From positions 9,507,385-9,571,384 of the forward strand of contig JASFXZ010000010.1 of NCBI GenBank assembly GCA_032209605.1: a stretch of DNA of 64,000 nt, in the 5' to 3' direction. Positions within the stretch are counted from its first letter, which is position 1, and every line of letters starts with the position of its first letter. Source of the DNA: Mactromeris polynyma (lineage: Eukaryota > Mollusca > Bivalvia > Venerida > Mactridae). The translations under genes were made by a program, and so were the position numbers. Of this stretch, positions 45,339-55,500 are shown piece by piece. The notes under the pieces are model-generated. The model saw nothing but the letters and a program-made list of their open reading frames with translations, made no database searches and was not told where the DNA came from.

Positions 45339-46488
45339 CGATTATTATTAGAATGGTAAATACCACAGCTTCTGTCCACTTTTCACTCCATAAATGCTAG
45401 TGTATTTCTAAAATGATTTACCATAAACACTTATACACAACTTTTAATACATGTAACCGACGTAACTGTATTTTCCTACCCTTCCACTACAGTTACACAG
45501 ACTTATAAAACATAGAAAAATGGCATGTACCATACAGTCTTTAGATTTCCATACATATATATCAGGCAATATTACAGAAACATCTTAAGTAAAATCTTAT
45601 CCTTATCTTTAAAATAAAATTTTCCTTTACTTATTTATTTAACATGCAGGCTATTATATGGTCAAATCAAGAGTGATAAATGAGTAGTATTAATATGTTG
45701 TTGTCATAACCATTAAAAGCCGAACAGTTTTATTTTGGTTTTAGAATTACATCCATTTGAAGTTTTGAACTTAAGTGAACAAAATTAAGATTCACTTAAG
45801 ATGCTTCTGTAATACGGGCCCTGTTCTCATTTTACTGCTTTCTACCTTATTGAATACCTTATTGAGACGATCTAACTACCTAAAATCATTGAAATAAGTT
45901 ATTATAATGGCACCTTTAATACTATCACCAAAAAACAAATGGGGGAATGCAAGCAAAACTAGTCTGACATTCATCCGAAATTTTCTCAGAAGATTCACAC
46001 AACCTAGGATTCAACAAGCAGGCTTAAAGCTTTAAACACAGAATACTAAAACACTGCAAAATTCATTCAAAATGTTTCTGAATATTAAACAAAAACAGAA
46101 ATTATAGCTAACCTCACATTCCTAACATTAATATATACCAATATAATTATGGAAATGTTTGAACTTGACAACATGGAAACAACAATTAATATATAGAATA
46201 ATACGTAAATACAAATTGCTAAATGCACTTAAGAGTTTTATCTTTAATATCTAGTATAGACAGATATAGATATCATCATGGTTCATAATCCATGATTTGA
46301 ATTCACAAAAACAGTGTTGGGTACACAGAGGACTTGAGCTGTACATACAAAATGTATAACTGTAAGCAAATAAATGAAAAATTGCTATGTGAGAAGAGAC
46401 AATCTTTAAATTCCAGCAAAAAGACAGCATTCTGGTTAACACTTGGTAGAATGAAAACACTACATTCAAACAAAAGTCTTCGTGTAAG

Positions 46489-49097
46489 TTACGACCCGGC
46501 TTCTTGTTCTTGGCCTAATCCTTCGAGGATGATGCCCATTGGAGTTCTCTTTAAACCAACATATTCCAGCTTGTTGGTAACTTTGTTCTTTATGCTTCTC
46601 ATTCTCAAGGAGGCATGTATCAGTATTACTGAAATAAAATCAATAGTTTAATGTATACATTGTATCAACATAATTCAAGCCCAAATTGTATGTGTACTCA
46701 GAATGATCCCAGCAATGAACAAACAAATAAAAGTATGAATTTAATCCCATTATTTGATATGCAATACATAGTTCCTACATCTACAATAATTACCTCCCTT
46801 GTTCTTAACTGTCGGTCATTTTGATAGGCAAAACTGATAAGCACTTATAGGAGTAATTTCCAAATTTGTGATAATTGAGAAAATACCAAGAGAATTTGCG
46901 TGTGACAACCACTTTTTCATCAACTTACTGAGCCAAATGCCCACATGAGAATAATGAATAAGTTATTTCTTATATACTGGATTAGTTAATCATCGTTTAC
47001 ATTATATTACCCATAAATTGTAAGGAAATGTGCCTATCAAAATGGCCGACAATTCAGAACAAGGGAGGTAAATATTGTAGATGTAGGAACTACGTAAAAT
47101 TTGTGAAAACAATATAAAACTGACTTACATAAAAGTGGAAATGCGATTCCAAACATGAAGACAATAACTGCTCCAACCATGTACACTAACAGATACCCGG
47201 CAAGAAGAATAAGAACCACACTGACAATAGGGTGATCACGTTTGAATCTTCGTGCTTTCCACCTGGAACTTGTGCAATACACAAATCCACCAAATGCCAC
47301 AGATATCGCAATAAACCCACACACCATTTTTACTGGATGTATGATCCTGAAAAGTACATAATTGTACACAGTGACATGCATAGTCAGATATGTAGAAAGC
47401 AGTCAGTTACTCATACATAAGGAACCACTCACGAAATAATAGTCTTCATTAAGAGTTGCCACATGAAAAATATAATGTTCATTGATTTATATGAAATCAC
47501 TACATGTATAAATAATCCAGACATGTGTCTCAGATGCACAAACAATGCATAAGACACAAATAACTCAATAATATGGATGTAACATATCCACAGGATGAAA
47601 ATCGATCATGGGACAAAAAGATTGATCAGTACTGAAAAGGTATGTACATCATTCTTTATTTCAAGTCAATTTACACAGAGAAATACCTTCGGTTTATTCA
47701 CTGGATAACTGACTGACAAATCAGGTTATTCGAATAAGAATTAAGATAACTTTGACATGTATTCTGACTTGTGCGAGTCAAATAATACTACCTAATAATA
47801 CTAATGGAATAGTAGAAAGGTAGAAAATAAAAACTTTAACTAGAATGCGTCCATAGGACACAGATGCCCCCACTTGCAACCTTTGTCACAAAAGCAAATG
47901 CTTTTATTCTGCTCATAGTTTGTGAATGTATATCAAAATTACCAAGTGAACAACTGTACTGATTATGGTGATAAGTCAAGGGCCATAACTTTGCACTTAC
48001 TGGGCGTAACCATACATGAAACCCCAGGTGCACAACTATAAAGGTTGGCGAACATTCATGTAAAGTCTTATGACACTGGCTCATATAGTTTTGGAGAAAT
48101 GAGTGACGCAAGATTGCATACTCTGTAGGCTATGTTTTAACTTAGTCAAGGGCCATAACTTTGCACTTACTGGGCACAGCCAAACATGAAACCCCAGGTG
48201 CAAAACTTCACATGCTGGTTAACATTCCTGTAAAGTTTTATGAATCTGCCTCATATACTTTTGGAGATATGAGTGACACAAGATTGCATACTCTGTAGGC
48301 TATGTTTTAACTAAGTCAAGGGCCATAACTTTGCACTCACTGGACACAACCAAACCCCAGGTGCAAAACTACACATGCTGGTGAACATTCCTGTAAAGTT
48401 TTATGAATCTGCCTCATATACTTTTGGAGATATGAGTGACACAAGATTGCATACTCTGTAGGCTATGTTTTAACTAAGTCAAGGGACATAACTTTGCACT
48501 CACTGGACACAACCAAACATGAAACCCCAGGTGCAAAACTACACATGCTGGTGAACATTCCTGTAAAGTTTTATGACTCTGGCTCATATTCTTTTGGAGA
48601 TATGAGTGACACAAGATTTTGTGACGGACGGAAGGACGGACGGACAAATCTATATCCCCCCCCCCTTTAACAGGGACTTGTTTTGTAGCTGAGACTCTGT
48701 CAGTCTGCGAGTCCCCGGGGACTTGTATAAATCAAAACCTACATTATTCACTAAATACATAGTGATTGATAAAAAAGCTTTGAAGTGGGATGCAATATTA
48801 TCTCTTTAGCATAATTAGAAAACATCTGATGACTTCTAACTTCAAAACACTAAAGCAAAATAAGCAAGAGTTAAAGTTGTAAAAAATATCCGATTACTTT
48901 AACTATCCGAATACTTACCCAATTATTAGAAACACGATAAGCGCTGTCAGAAAATAATTCGTCTGGTAATACAGCAGATTGTTTAGAACTCTATTAGCCC
49001 ATTTCTCGGGATCCTTGATGTTTGGGATCTGAAATCTTGCAGATTCCAACAAAAAGTCGCCAATAGCTCGAAGAGGTGCAAGTTGAACGTCAGCCAT
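46489..49097 (-). CDS. ARL6IP5: ARL6IP5 / PRAF3, PRA1-family ER membrane protein
   Basis: Member of the prenylated-Rab-acceptor family; vertebrate PRAF3 (JWA, GTRAP3-18) is an ER protein that regulates trafficking of the EAAC1 glutamate transporter and binds ARL6 (family knowledge). Three exons on the minus strand: 49097-48919, 47346-47129 and 46628-46489 (TAA), 178 aa, phases consistent. Exon 1 reads APLRAIGDFLLESARFQIPN and NRVLNNLLYYQTNYFL, close to human. Hydrophobic stretches run about residues 50-60, 67-83 and 97-130 (VVLILLAGYLLVYMVGAVIV), the double-hairpin PRA1 arrangement. The tail reads NKLEYVGLKRTPMGIILEGL, nearly the human sequence, and ends about ten residues earlier than human (188 aa). 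It is head-to-head with UBA3. The second intron holds MITE E (46769-47092), about 40 bp from exon 2. Confidence 0.95.
46769..47092. mobile_element. Long-TIR MITE E, full copy in ARL6IP5 intron
   Basis: TAGTTCCTACATCTACAAT at the left, ATTGTAGATGTAGGAACTA at the right; the first and last ~60 bp are reverse complements. The middle matches 10314-10636. Confidence 0.88.
47972..48620. repeat. Tandem array, ~163-170-bp unit, 4 copies
   Basis: Each unit holds AAGTCAAGGGCCATAACTTT, ATGAAACCCCAGGTGCA, CATGCTGGTGAACATTCCTG, TTTTGGAGATATGAGTGAC and ATTGCATACTCTGTAGGC. The last copy runs into GACGGACGGAAGGACGGACG and a C run. It lies in the first intron of ARL6IP5. Confidence 0.9.
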
Positions 49098-49423
49098 GTT
49101 GGAGGTTGAGACTAAGTTCCGGATTACGTTACACGTATTCTGTCTTAGTCAGTTACAATTCATGCGTCTTTTGATTGCACTTAACGTTTTAAAATCGGAT
49201 TTTTTATAATTTAGTGTTTGTTTGATTTTTAAGTATTTGTCAGTTTTGCATTTATGTATTCACGTTAATGCTTTTTCTAAGTTAAATTTAGAGTACGATA
49301 AATATCAGGTGCGAATGAAAAAGATTATTAGATCGCTTACAACAAAGATAAAACGAAACTGGGATTGCGATCCATTTCCTTCAGAATATTTGGTCCTTTT
49401 TCGATCCTAGTTTTTGTGGTCAG
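49098..49423 (+). promoter_or_regulatory. Shared ARL6IP5/UBA3 bidirectional promoter and UBA3 5' UTR exon
   Basis: ARL6IP5 starts at 49097 going left. On the plus strand a strong donor (GGTCAG/GTGAGT) at 49423/49424 most likely closes the non-coding first exon of UBA3, whose first coding exon has its own acceptor at 52552. The transcription starts of both genes should therefore lie within about 49100-49250. No TATA box was seen. The exon boundary is inferred from the donor alone. Confidence 0.55.
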
Positions 49424-49760
49424 GTGAGTATAGGGAGAAAAGAAAGTTAACATAATTTAAAAGTGTTTGGTTATTGAGTGAGTTTACCAGTCTTTAGTAT
49501 TTCTTGATATATTTTTGCTACATTGAATCTAAGATTCCAACATTTTATTTTTGTGCTTCCATTCCAATAATTTATTATTTCGTAATTCAAAGATTTTGTT
49601 TAATTCAAATGTTTTATAACAATTACAGTACAGTTCTAGCTCGATGTACACATTGAGCAGAAAAAAACTCAAATGCAATAATATATGATCTTTTCCCAAT
49701 CGAAAAAAAAAATCCTAATCAGAAGCAGCTACGAAAATCATTAACCGGAGTGACCTGCCT

Positions 49761-49949
49761 TGCGTTCAGTTACGGCTAAGGGAAGCCGCTTACAGTTCGC
49801 GTCACTAACAAGTGTATTGACCGCCTCATTTGTATTCTGGTTCTCTGCCTCAAAGACAATAAGACTGGGAACCAGTTTTTGCAATTTGGTGGGTCACCGT
49901 CGGGGATACAAAACAAAACTTGAGCGACAGTTAGCCGTAACTGAATGCA
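49761..49949. mobile_element. Foldback element TGCGTTCAGTTACGGCTAA, full copy
   Basis: Left TGCGTTCAGTTACGGCTAAG and right GTTAGCCGTAACTGAATGCA are reverse complements; 189 bp. Related to 3673-3890. In UBA3 intron 1. Confidence 0.8.
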
Positions 49950-50284
49950 GTGTTCAGCTCTCAAATTTGCGTGCTACCTCGGAGTTGCTCGAGCGAGTGG
50001 AAGTATTGATGAATATCATTTTCCGAGGCTACTTCTGGCATAATATTTAATATCACAGATCTCAATCCTAACTGATATCTGAAACAAAACAACTACATAT
50101 AACATATACATTAGTAATAGTATACAGCTTAAAGTAATAAAAAGTAATAACAAATTTAATTAGAGGTAAAAGTTTACCAAAACAGGTACGAGTTGACTTG
50201 GGTAGGTACGAGTTGGCCAAAGAAAGGGTACCAGTAAACCAAAATTAGATACGAGTTGACTAAGTTATGAGTTGACATACAAGC

Positions 50285-50510
50285 TCACCCTAGTAGTTTG
50301 TAAAGTGCTTGACTGCTAATTCAGAGGCTGTGGGTTCAAACCTAGGTATGATGTATGTTCTTCCATGGCAATTTGACTGCAGATAATTAATACATCCAAA
50401 GACATTTGTCCTCTACCTCTGAAGTCTGATTTATGTGGAGAAGTTGTCATTTGTTTGCAGAGGCACAGGCTAGTACTGGTTGGAAACCCAGGCGGGCAGG
50501 AGCACTGGTT
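50285..50510 (+). mobile_element. tRNA-derived SINE, plus strand
   Basis: CCCTAGTAGTTTGTAAAGTG (A-box region) and GCTGTGGGTTCAAACCTA (B box), then a body with TTCCATGGCAATTTGACTGC. In UBA3 intron 1, directly before the Tc1 element. Confidence 0.65.
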
Positions 50511-50604
50511 AGTTCAACTGATCACCATATATGACTGAAATACTGTTGAGAAACTGCGTTTGGTCAACTAACTGCCATATACAGTGTACAACTGAAATAC
50601 TATA

Positions 50605-52073
50605 CTGAACCGCTTTAAAAACGCAACACTCATTATAATAATGATATCTCATTTAATGCATGAAGCTGATTAAAAAGAATTTTATTTTTAAAGTTATCAA
50701 TCATTATTCACCAATCTCCTTGAATTTCAACGTCATAAGTCCAATGGATCGAGAATGCGAGCGTATTATCCACGGCGACCCGATTTTATAAAGTGTCAGT
50801 AGCGCGTATGGCCTCCATGCGACTGTATGCATTCACCGCATCTTCTACGCATAGACAAAATCAAATTTCGGATGGTGTTCTGGGGAATGCGCTGACACTC
50901 CTGGATCAAAGCTTGTTCCAACTGTTGAAAATTCGCTGGAGGGGGTGTTCTAGCATGAACACGTCGACCCAGTTCGTCCCAAAGGTGTTCAATAGGTGTG
51001 AGGTCCGGAGAAAGTGATGGCCAATCCATTACGTTAACGTCACTCGCTTGTAGAAAGTGTGTAGTGAGTCTTGCCGTATGTGGGCGGGCATTATCGTGTT
51101 GGAAGACAGCGTTGAGTAGGCCTAGATGACGTTGCATCAAAGGCAAAACCACAGGACCAAGTATGTCATCTCTATAACGCTGAGCATTCACAGCTTGTCT
51201 AAGGACGACGAGATCAGTACGCTGGTTCAATGTTATACCGGCCCAAACGAGAATACTTCCGCCTCCCCAACGATTATGTTCTAGTACACAACAATCTGCA
51301 TATCGCTCCCCACGTCGACGCCAAACACGACTTCTTCCATCAGTCGTACTTAAATTGAACCTTGACTCGTCTGAGAAAAGGACATCGGCCCACTGCTGTC
51401 GTCTCCATCGATGTACTGTAGCCCACTGGAGTCGATGAGCGCGATGTCTTGCAGTTAAGATGGGCCCTTTGTAAGGTCGACGTGCGTAGATATGCCGCTC
51501 CTTTAAACGACGTCGCACAGTTTCCGGGTGAATTACACGTATGCGACGACCCACGATGTGTCTGGCCGTTGAAGAAGCACTCAAGAACCGATCCCTCAGA
51601 TGCAGCGTCCTGATGAAGGTGTCCTGACGCTGAGTGGTTACTCTTGGCTGCCCGGATCGAGGTTGATCTCTGGTCATTCCGGTCTGCTGGAATCTGTTAA
51701 CTAGCCGAGAAATAGTGGACGGGTGGCACCGGAAGAGTCTAGCTACCTGCCGCATGCTTACATTAACACGGAGCATCCCAATCGCTTGATTACGCTGATT
51801 TTCAGTCAGCCTAGCCATTTTGATTCTATTGATTTCAGAAAGAGTGGATGTTTTTTCGGTTGGACTATCGATTGACTGCCATCCTACGGAAATTTGCAAG
51901 AATTCCGTGCGCAATGCCATTTCTTGAAAATCAGCACGTGGAGCAGCAGGAAATTGTTGTAAATTGGTGAATAATGATTGATTACTTTAAAAATAAAATT
52001 CTTTTTAATCAGCTTCATGAATTAAATGAGATATCATTATTATAATGAGTGTTGCGTTTTTAAAGCGGTTCAG
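50605..52073 (-). mobile_element. Complete Tc1-type transposon with 111-bp inverted repeats
   Basis: 1469 bp, flanked by TA inside TATA on both sides. The left repeat (50605-50715, CTGAACCGCTTTAAAAACGC..) and right repeat (51963-52073) are reverse complements at 109 of 111 positions. It holds one uninterrupted transposase gene. It is inserted in UBA3 intron 1, antisense to UBA3. The lack of decay implies recent arrival. Confidence 0.97.
50796..51818 (-). CDS. Tc1-family transposase, DD34E, apparently intact
   Basis: Cut-and-paste transposase of the Tc1/mariner superfamily. The reading frame is open from 51920, but the ATG at 51818 (MARLTENQRNQAIGML) gives 340 aa, the usual Tc1 length, so I use that start; the longer form would have 374 aa. 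Two N-terminal helix-turn-helix domains bind the inverted repeats: about residues 5-50 (VSMRQVARLFRCHPSTISRL) and about 66-118 (SSTARHIVG, HPETVRRRLKERHI), joined by RSGQPR. The catalytic triad is complete: D150 in LFSDESRFNL, D242 in FQHDNARPHTA and E277 in PDLTPIEHLWDELGR, with 34 residues between the last two. The glycine-rich box is at NRWGGGSILVWAG. No stop or frameshift is seen. Activity is inferred, not shown. Confidence 0.96.
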   Translation of the reverse strand: MARLTENQRNQAIGMLRVNVSMRQVARLFRCHPSTISRLVNRFQQTGMTRDQPRSGQPRVTTQRQDTFIRTLHLRDRFLSASSTARHIVGRRIRVIHPETVRRRLKERHIYARRPYKGPILTARHRAHRLQWATVHRWRRQQWADVLFSDESRFNLSTTDGRSRVWRRRGERYADCCVLEHNRWGGGSILVWAGITLNQRTDLVVLRQAVNAQRYRDDILGPVVLPLMQRHLGLLNAVFQHDNARPHTARLTTHFLQASDVNVMDWPSLSPDLTPIEHLWDELGRRVHARTPPPANFQQLEQALIQECQRIPQNTIRNLILSMRRRCGECIQSHGGHTRY

Positions 52074-52570
52074 TATATTACGAAATGACTTAAACTCAAA
52101 ACAAACAAATTTTTCTGTTAAAATCTCGCTCTTATCACAAAGACAGGATTCCTTCTTCCAGTAATAAAGGTCGAACTCCTGTTTATTGTACTTCACCATG
52201 TATTTAATGTCTGATTGAACCTCGCAAGATCTAAAATCAAACTTTAGTACCTCTGGAAAATAAACATATTTTTTTATAAGCACATTATGGAAGACAACAA
52301 AAGTTTTATTTGTTTCCTGTTCCGTTTCCTCCTCACTAAAATTGCCTGTCATACCCAGAATATTTTATTTTATCACAAGTATTAAATTTGATTCTAATTT
52401 TAATGGATCCTTTTGACTTCATTTCCGTCACTTTAAAATTTTGTCAATGCTAGATATTTGCATTATGTACAGTATAGAGTTGCTAGTGGAGATTTGAATC
52501 CATGTTATTATCATGTTTCATGAACAATATCTGTATGAAATTTATTTTCCAGGTTTTGTAGTGTGAAATA

Positions 52571-55500
52571 ATGAGTTCTGACTGGCCTGGACGTTGGTGC
52601 CATGTTCAGAAGTTCATAGAAAGAACTGGACCGTTTGCTCATCCAGATTTTGAGCCCAGTAGTGAAGTATGTTTCTGATTTGTTGGTATAGTTACTATTG
52701 ATTTCCAAGTCCGTGGTTGATTGCCAATATTGATTATTAAAGCACTTAGGTCATAGACACTTTATTTGTCCTAGTCTGAGGTGTGGAATTTTTGCTGACA
52801 AATAAGTTGGAAATTTCGTCCCTGTGTCCCATGTTTGGTAATGTAGGTTTATTGTTCATTTGTTGATACATGTCTCACCAACACTTTAAATGGTTCAAGG
52901 GATACTAATGAATCATTATACAAATGTGAAGCATTTATAATGAGGTGTGTCATGGCAAGTGTCAGGTCTCCTCGTTGGAAGCAATTGTTGTTTAAACCTT
53001 AGTAATGATGTCTCTGGTTTACTTTAAATTCATGTTTATTTTCAGGCTTTAGGATTCCTACAAGAAACATGTAAACTGTTGATTATAGGATCTGGTGGAC
53101 TCGGGTGTGAACTCCTCAAAGATTTGGTGATTATTTCATGTTACATATAAGTCATATCATATATTTCTGGGTAATGGAATTTCATGAATTAATTACTTAA
53201 TTAATTGTTATTCATTTCTTCTTAAATAGGGCTGAGATGTGGATGTAATGTTTTCATGTCAAAAGATTCTAGTATCAGTATACAGAAATAACATACATGA
53301 TGTTTTAGCAAGAATTCTGAAAAATATAACATAAATATTAGGATTTAATTATAGAATTCTTTGTACATGTATTTATTTTGATAATGAATTGAGTAATGAA
53401 GATTGTTCAAGTAGTTTATTAGCTTAAATGTAGCGATAATTAGGTCTCTTTTTTCTGAGAATTATCAATGTATTTTAAGATCTACTGATGAACTGGAGGT
53501 AAGAAAACTGAGCTTGAAGACCAGTCATAAAACGAAGAATTTGATTGGTTGTTCCTGATCTCAGTCATTAAATTTTCCAATGGTTAAACCTATTTCTGCG
53601 ACTGGTATCCAAGCACAGTTTAAAATGTCAGGTCATGATCACGGTACAAAGAGATCTGTGGTCCAGTCGTAACACGCTGGACTAGTAATCCAGGTGTCAC
53701 AGGTTCGATCCCCCGCTCCACCACTAACAGTACTAACAGTCTTTCGGATGATACAAAAACTGAGTTTGTGTGTATGATGCTTTACATTGGGCACGTAACA
53801 GAACCAGGGGTGCTTCTGGGACTGGGGTATCTTCTGTATCATGCACTATCCTCCAAAAACTAAAATGACTAACATTCTTCCAGAGGCATCTCCCATTTGG
53901 GAAACCGATGACGACGATAAATAAATGCAAATACAAGGAAAAAAACCAGAGATATAGTTGATGTATATACTACAGAAGGGATATAGGAGAGAATACTTGT
54001 GACAATCTTCTGTGGTCTTTTAGTATTCGGATTATGAGGAATTCATTTTATATTTGTTTTTCATTGTTGTATGCACTATTTGTAGGCTTTGCTTGGGTTC
54101 AAGAATATTGATATTATAGACATGGATACTATAGACGTATCAAATCTTAACAGACAATTCTTATTCAGGTACGTAGCTAAACTTTTTACTAATTGGCACA
54201 ATTATACATATATCATACAGCTACATTATTTTTATTTATTGACATCCTCCTGTATTGACAACATTTTGTCAATCATTTATGTAATTATGCCCCCCTTAGA
54301 GGAAGAAGGAGCATATTGGTTTGCACATATCGGTCGGAATGTATGTCCGTCCGTCCGTAATCTTTTTGTTTCCTATCAATAACTCAAGAACCCCTTGACC
54401 TATCATCCTCACACTTGGTCCATACATTTATCTTGAGTAGCAGAGGAACCCTATTGATTTTGGGGTCGCAGGCTCATAGGTCAAGGTCACAGGGGTCAAT
54501 TGTTCTCAAACCGTTACTGATCAATAACTCAAGAATGGACCCATAATGGAATTTGAACCTTCTGTCTGCTGCTCCTAAGGCAGATGCTTAAACTACTTGG
54601 CCTTCATTATTGATTAAATATTATTCACAATGTTTAAGATCTTTAATTTCAGAGCAAAAGATGTTGGACGACCGAAAGCTGAAGTGGCTGCGGATTTTAT
54701 CAACACACGTATTCCAGGAGCAAACGTCACACCGTATCCTGCCCAGTTATAACAGTTCTATACATTTCAGGTCATCAGTGTGTCATTGATTTGCATAAAA
54801 ATTAGATACTTTAATTGAGGCTTAATTTTTATTATTATTTAATCAATAATATACAGTCTGACCTCGTTTATCTGAAATAAATATCATGTTCCAATCTATC
54901 TTCTTATGCACGTCAACTTGAAATTGGCTATTTGAAACCATGTATTATTCTAAATAAAATTTCGAACCAAATGAAATTTGAATGAATGAGGTCTGATTGT
55001 ATATCGATATCACTTTCTCGGGAATTTTTGCTTAATTTCTCAAATTCATTTCAATGTGAAGTAAAATTTCTGAAGAATGTTTCAGTTAAAGAACGGTTAT
55101 GATACGAGAAAATATGAAAAGACTTGGTGAAATGATAAAAAAACATTTCACAAAATAAAATCCTATTAAATTCAAAACAAAGTGATCTACTATGTACATA
55201 TTGCATGTATATAACATCATTCCCCTGATTTATTTTACCTTAACTATTTGCCAGTCATTACACAAAGATACAAGATTATGATGAATCATTTTACAGTGGT
55301 AAGTATGCAAATATTTCTAACAACAGAGAATAGTTTCATTTGTTCAGTGGACAAGTGACTGTAGGTTTACCACAAACAACCTATGCACTGGATTTGGTTT
55401 ATCAGTGTGTATTTTCATATTTCAGTAATGAACCATCATAATTTGTCAGCTAGTGAAAATAAAGCTTACTGCATTTAATTGTAAATGAAAAAAAAATTGA

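Larger units (their letters stand above)
33830..46488. other. Long gene-poor spacer, repeats only
   Basis: No coding region I can support. It contains hAT-like and Tc1-like short elements, copies of MITEs A, B and E, the right copy of the 1.3-kb duplication, bivalve GGGCCATGATGG and GACGGACGG repeats, a SINE and a 58-bp tandem array. Between about 44460 and 46488 it is plain AT-rich DNA except for a hairpin at 45262; part may be the 3' UTR of ARL6IP5. Confidence 0.65.

Noticed and set aside
50796..51920. 374-aa start for the transposase
   Set aside because: The first 34 residues show no Tc1 similarity, while the ATG at 51818 gives the standard 340-aa length and N-terminus; the longer form cannot be excluded.
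53651..53722. A tRNA-Thr gene
   Set aside because: The acceptor stem does not pair and the sequence continues into a SINE body.
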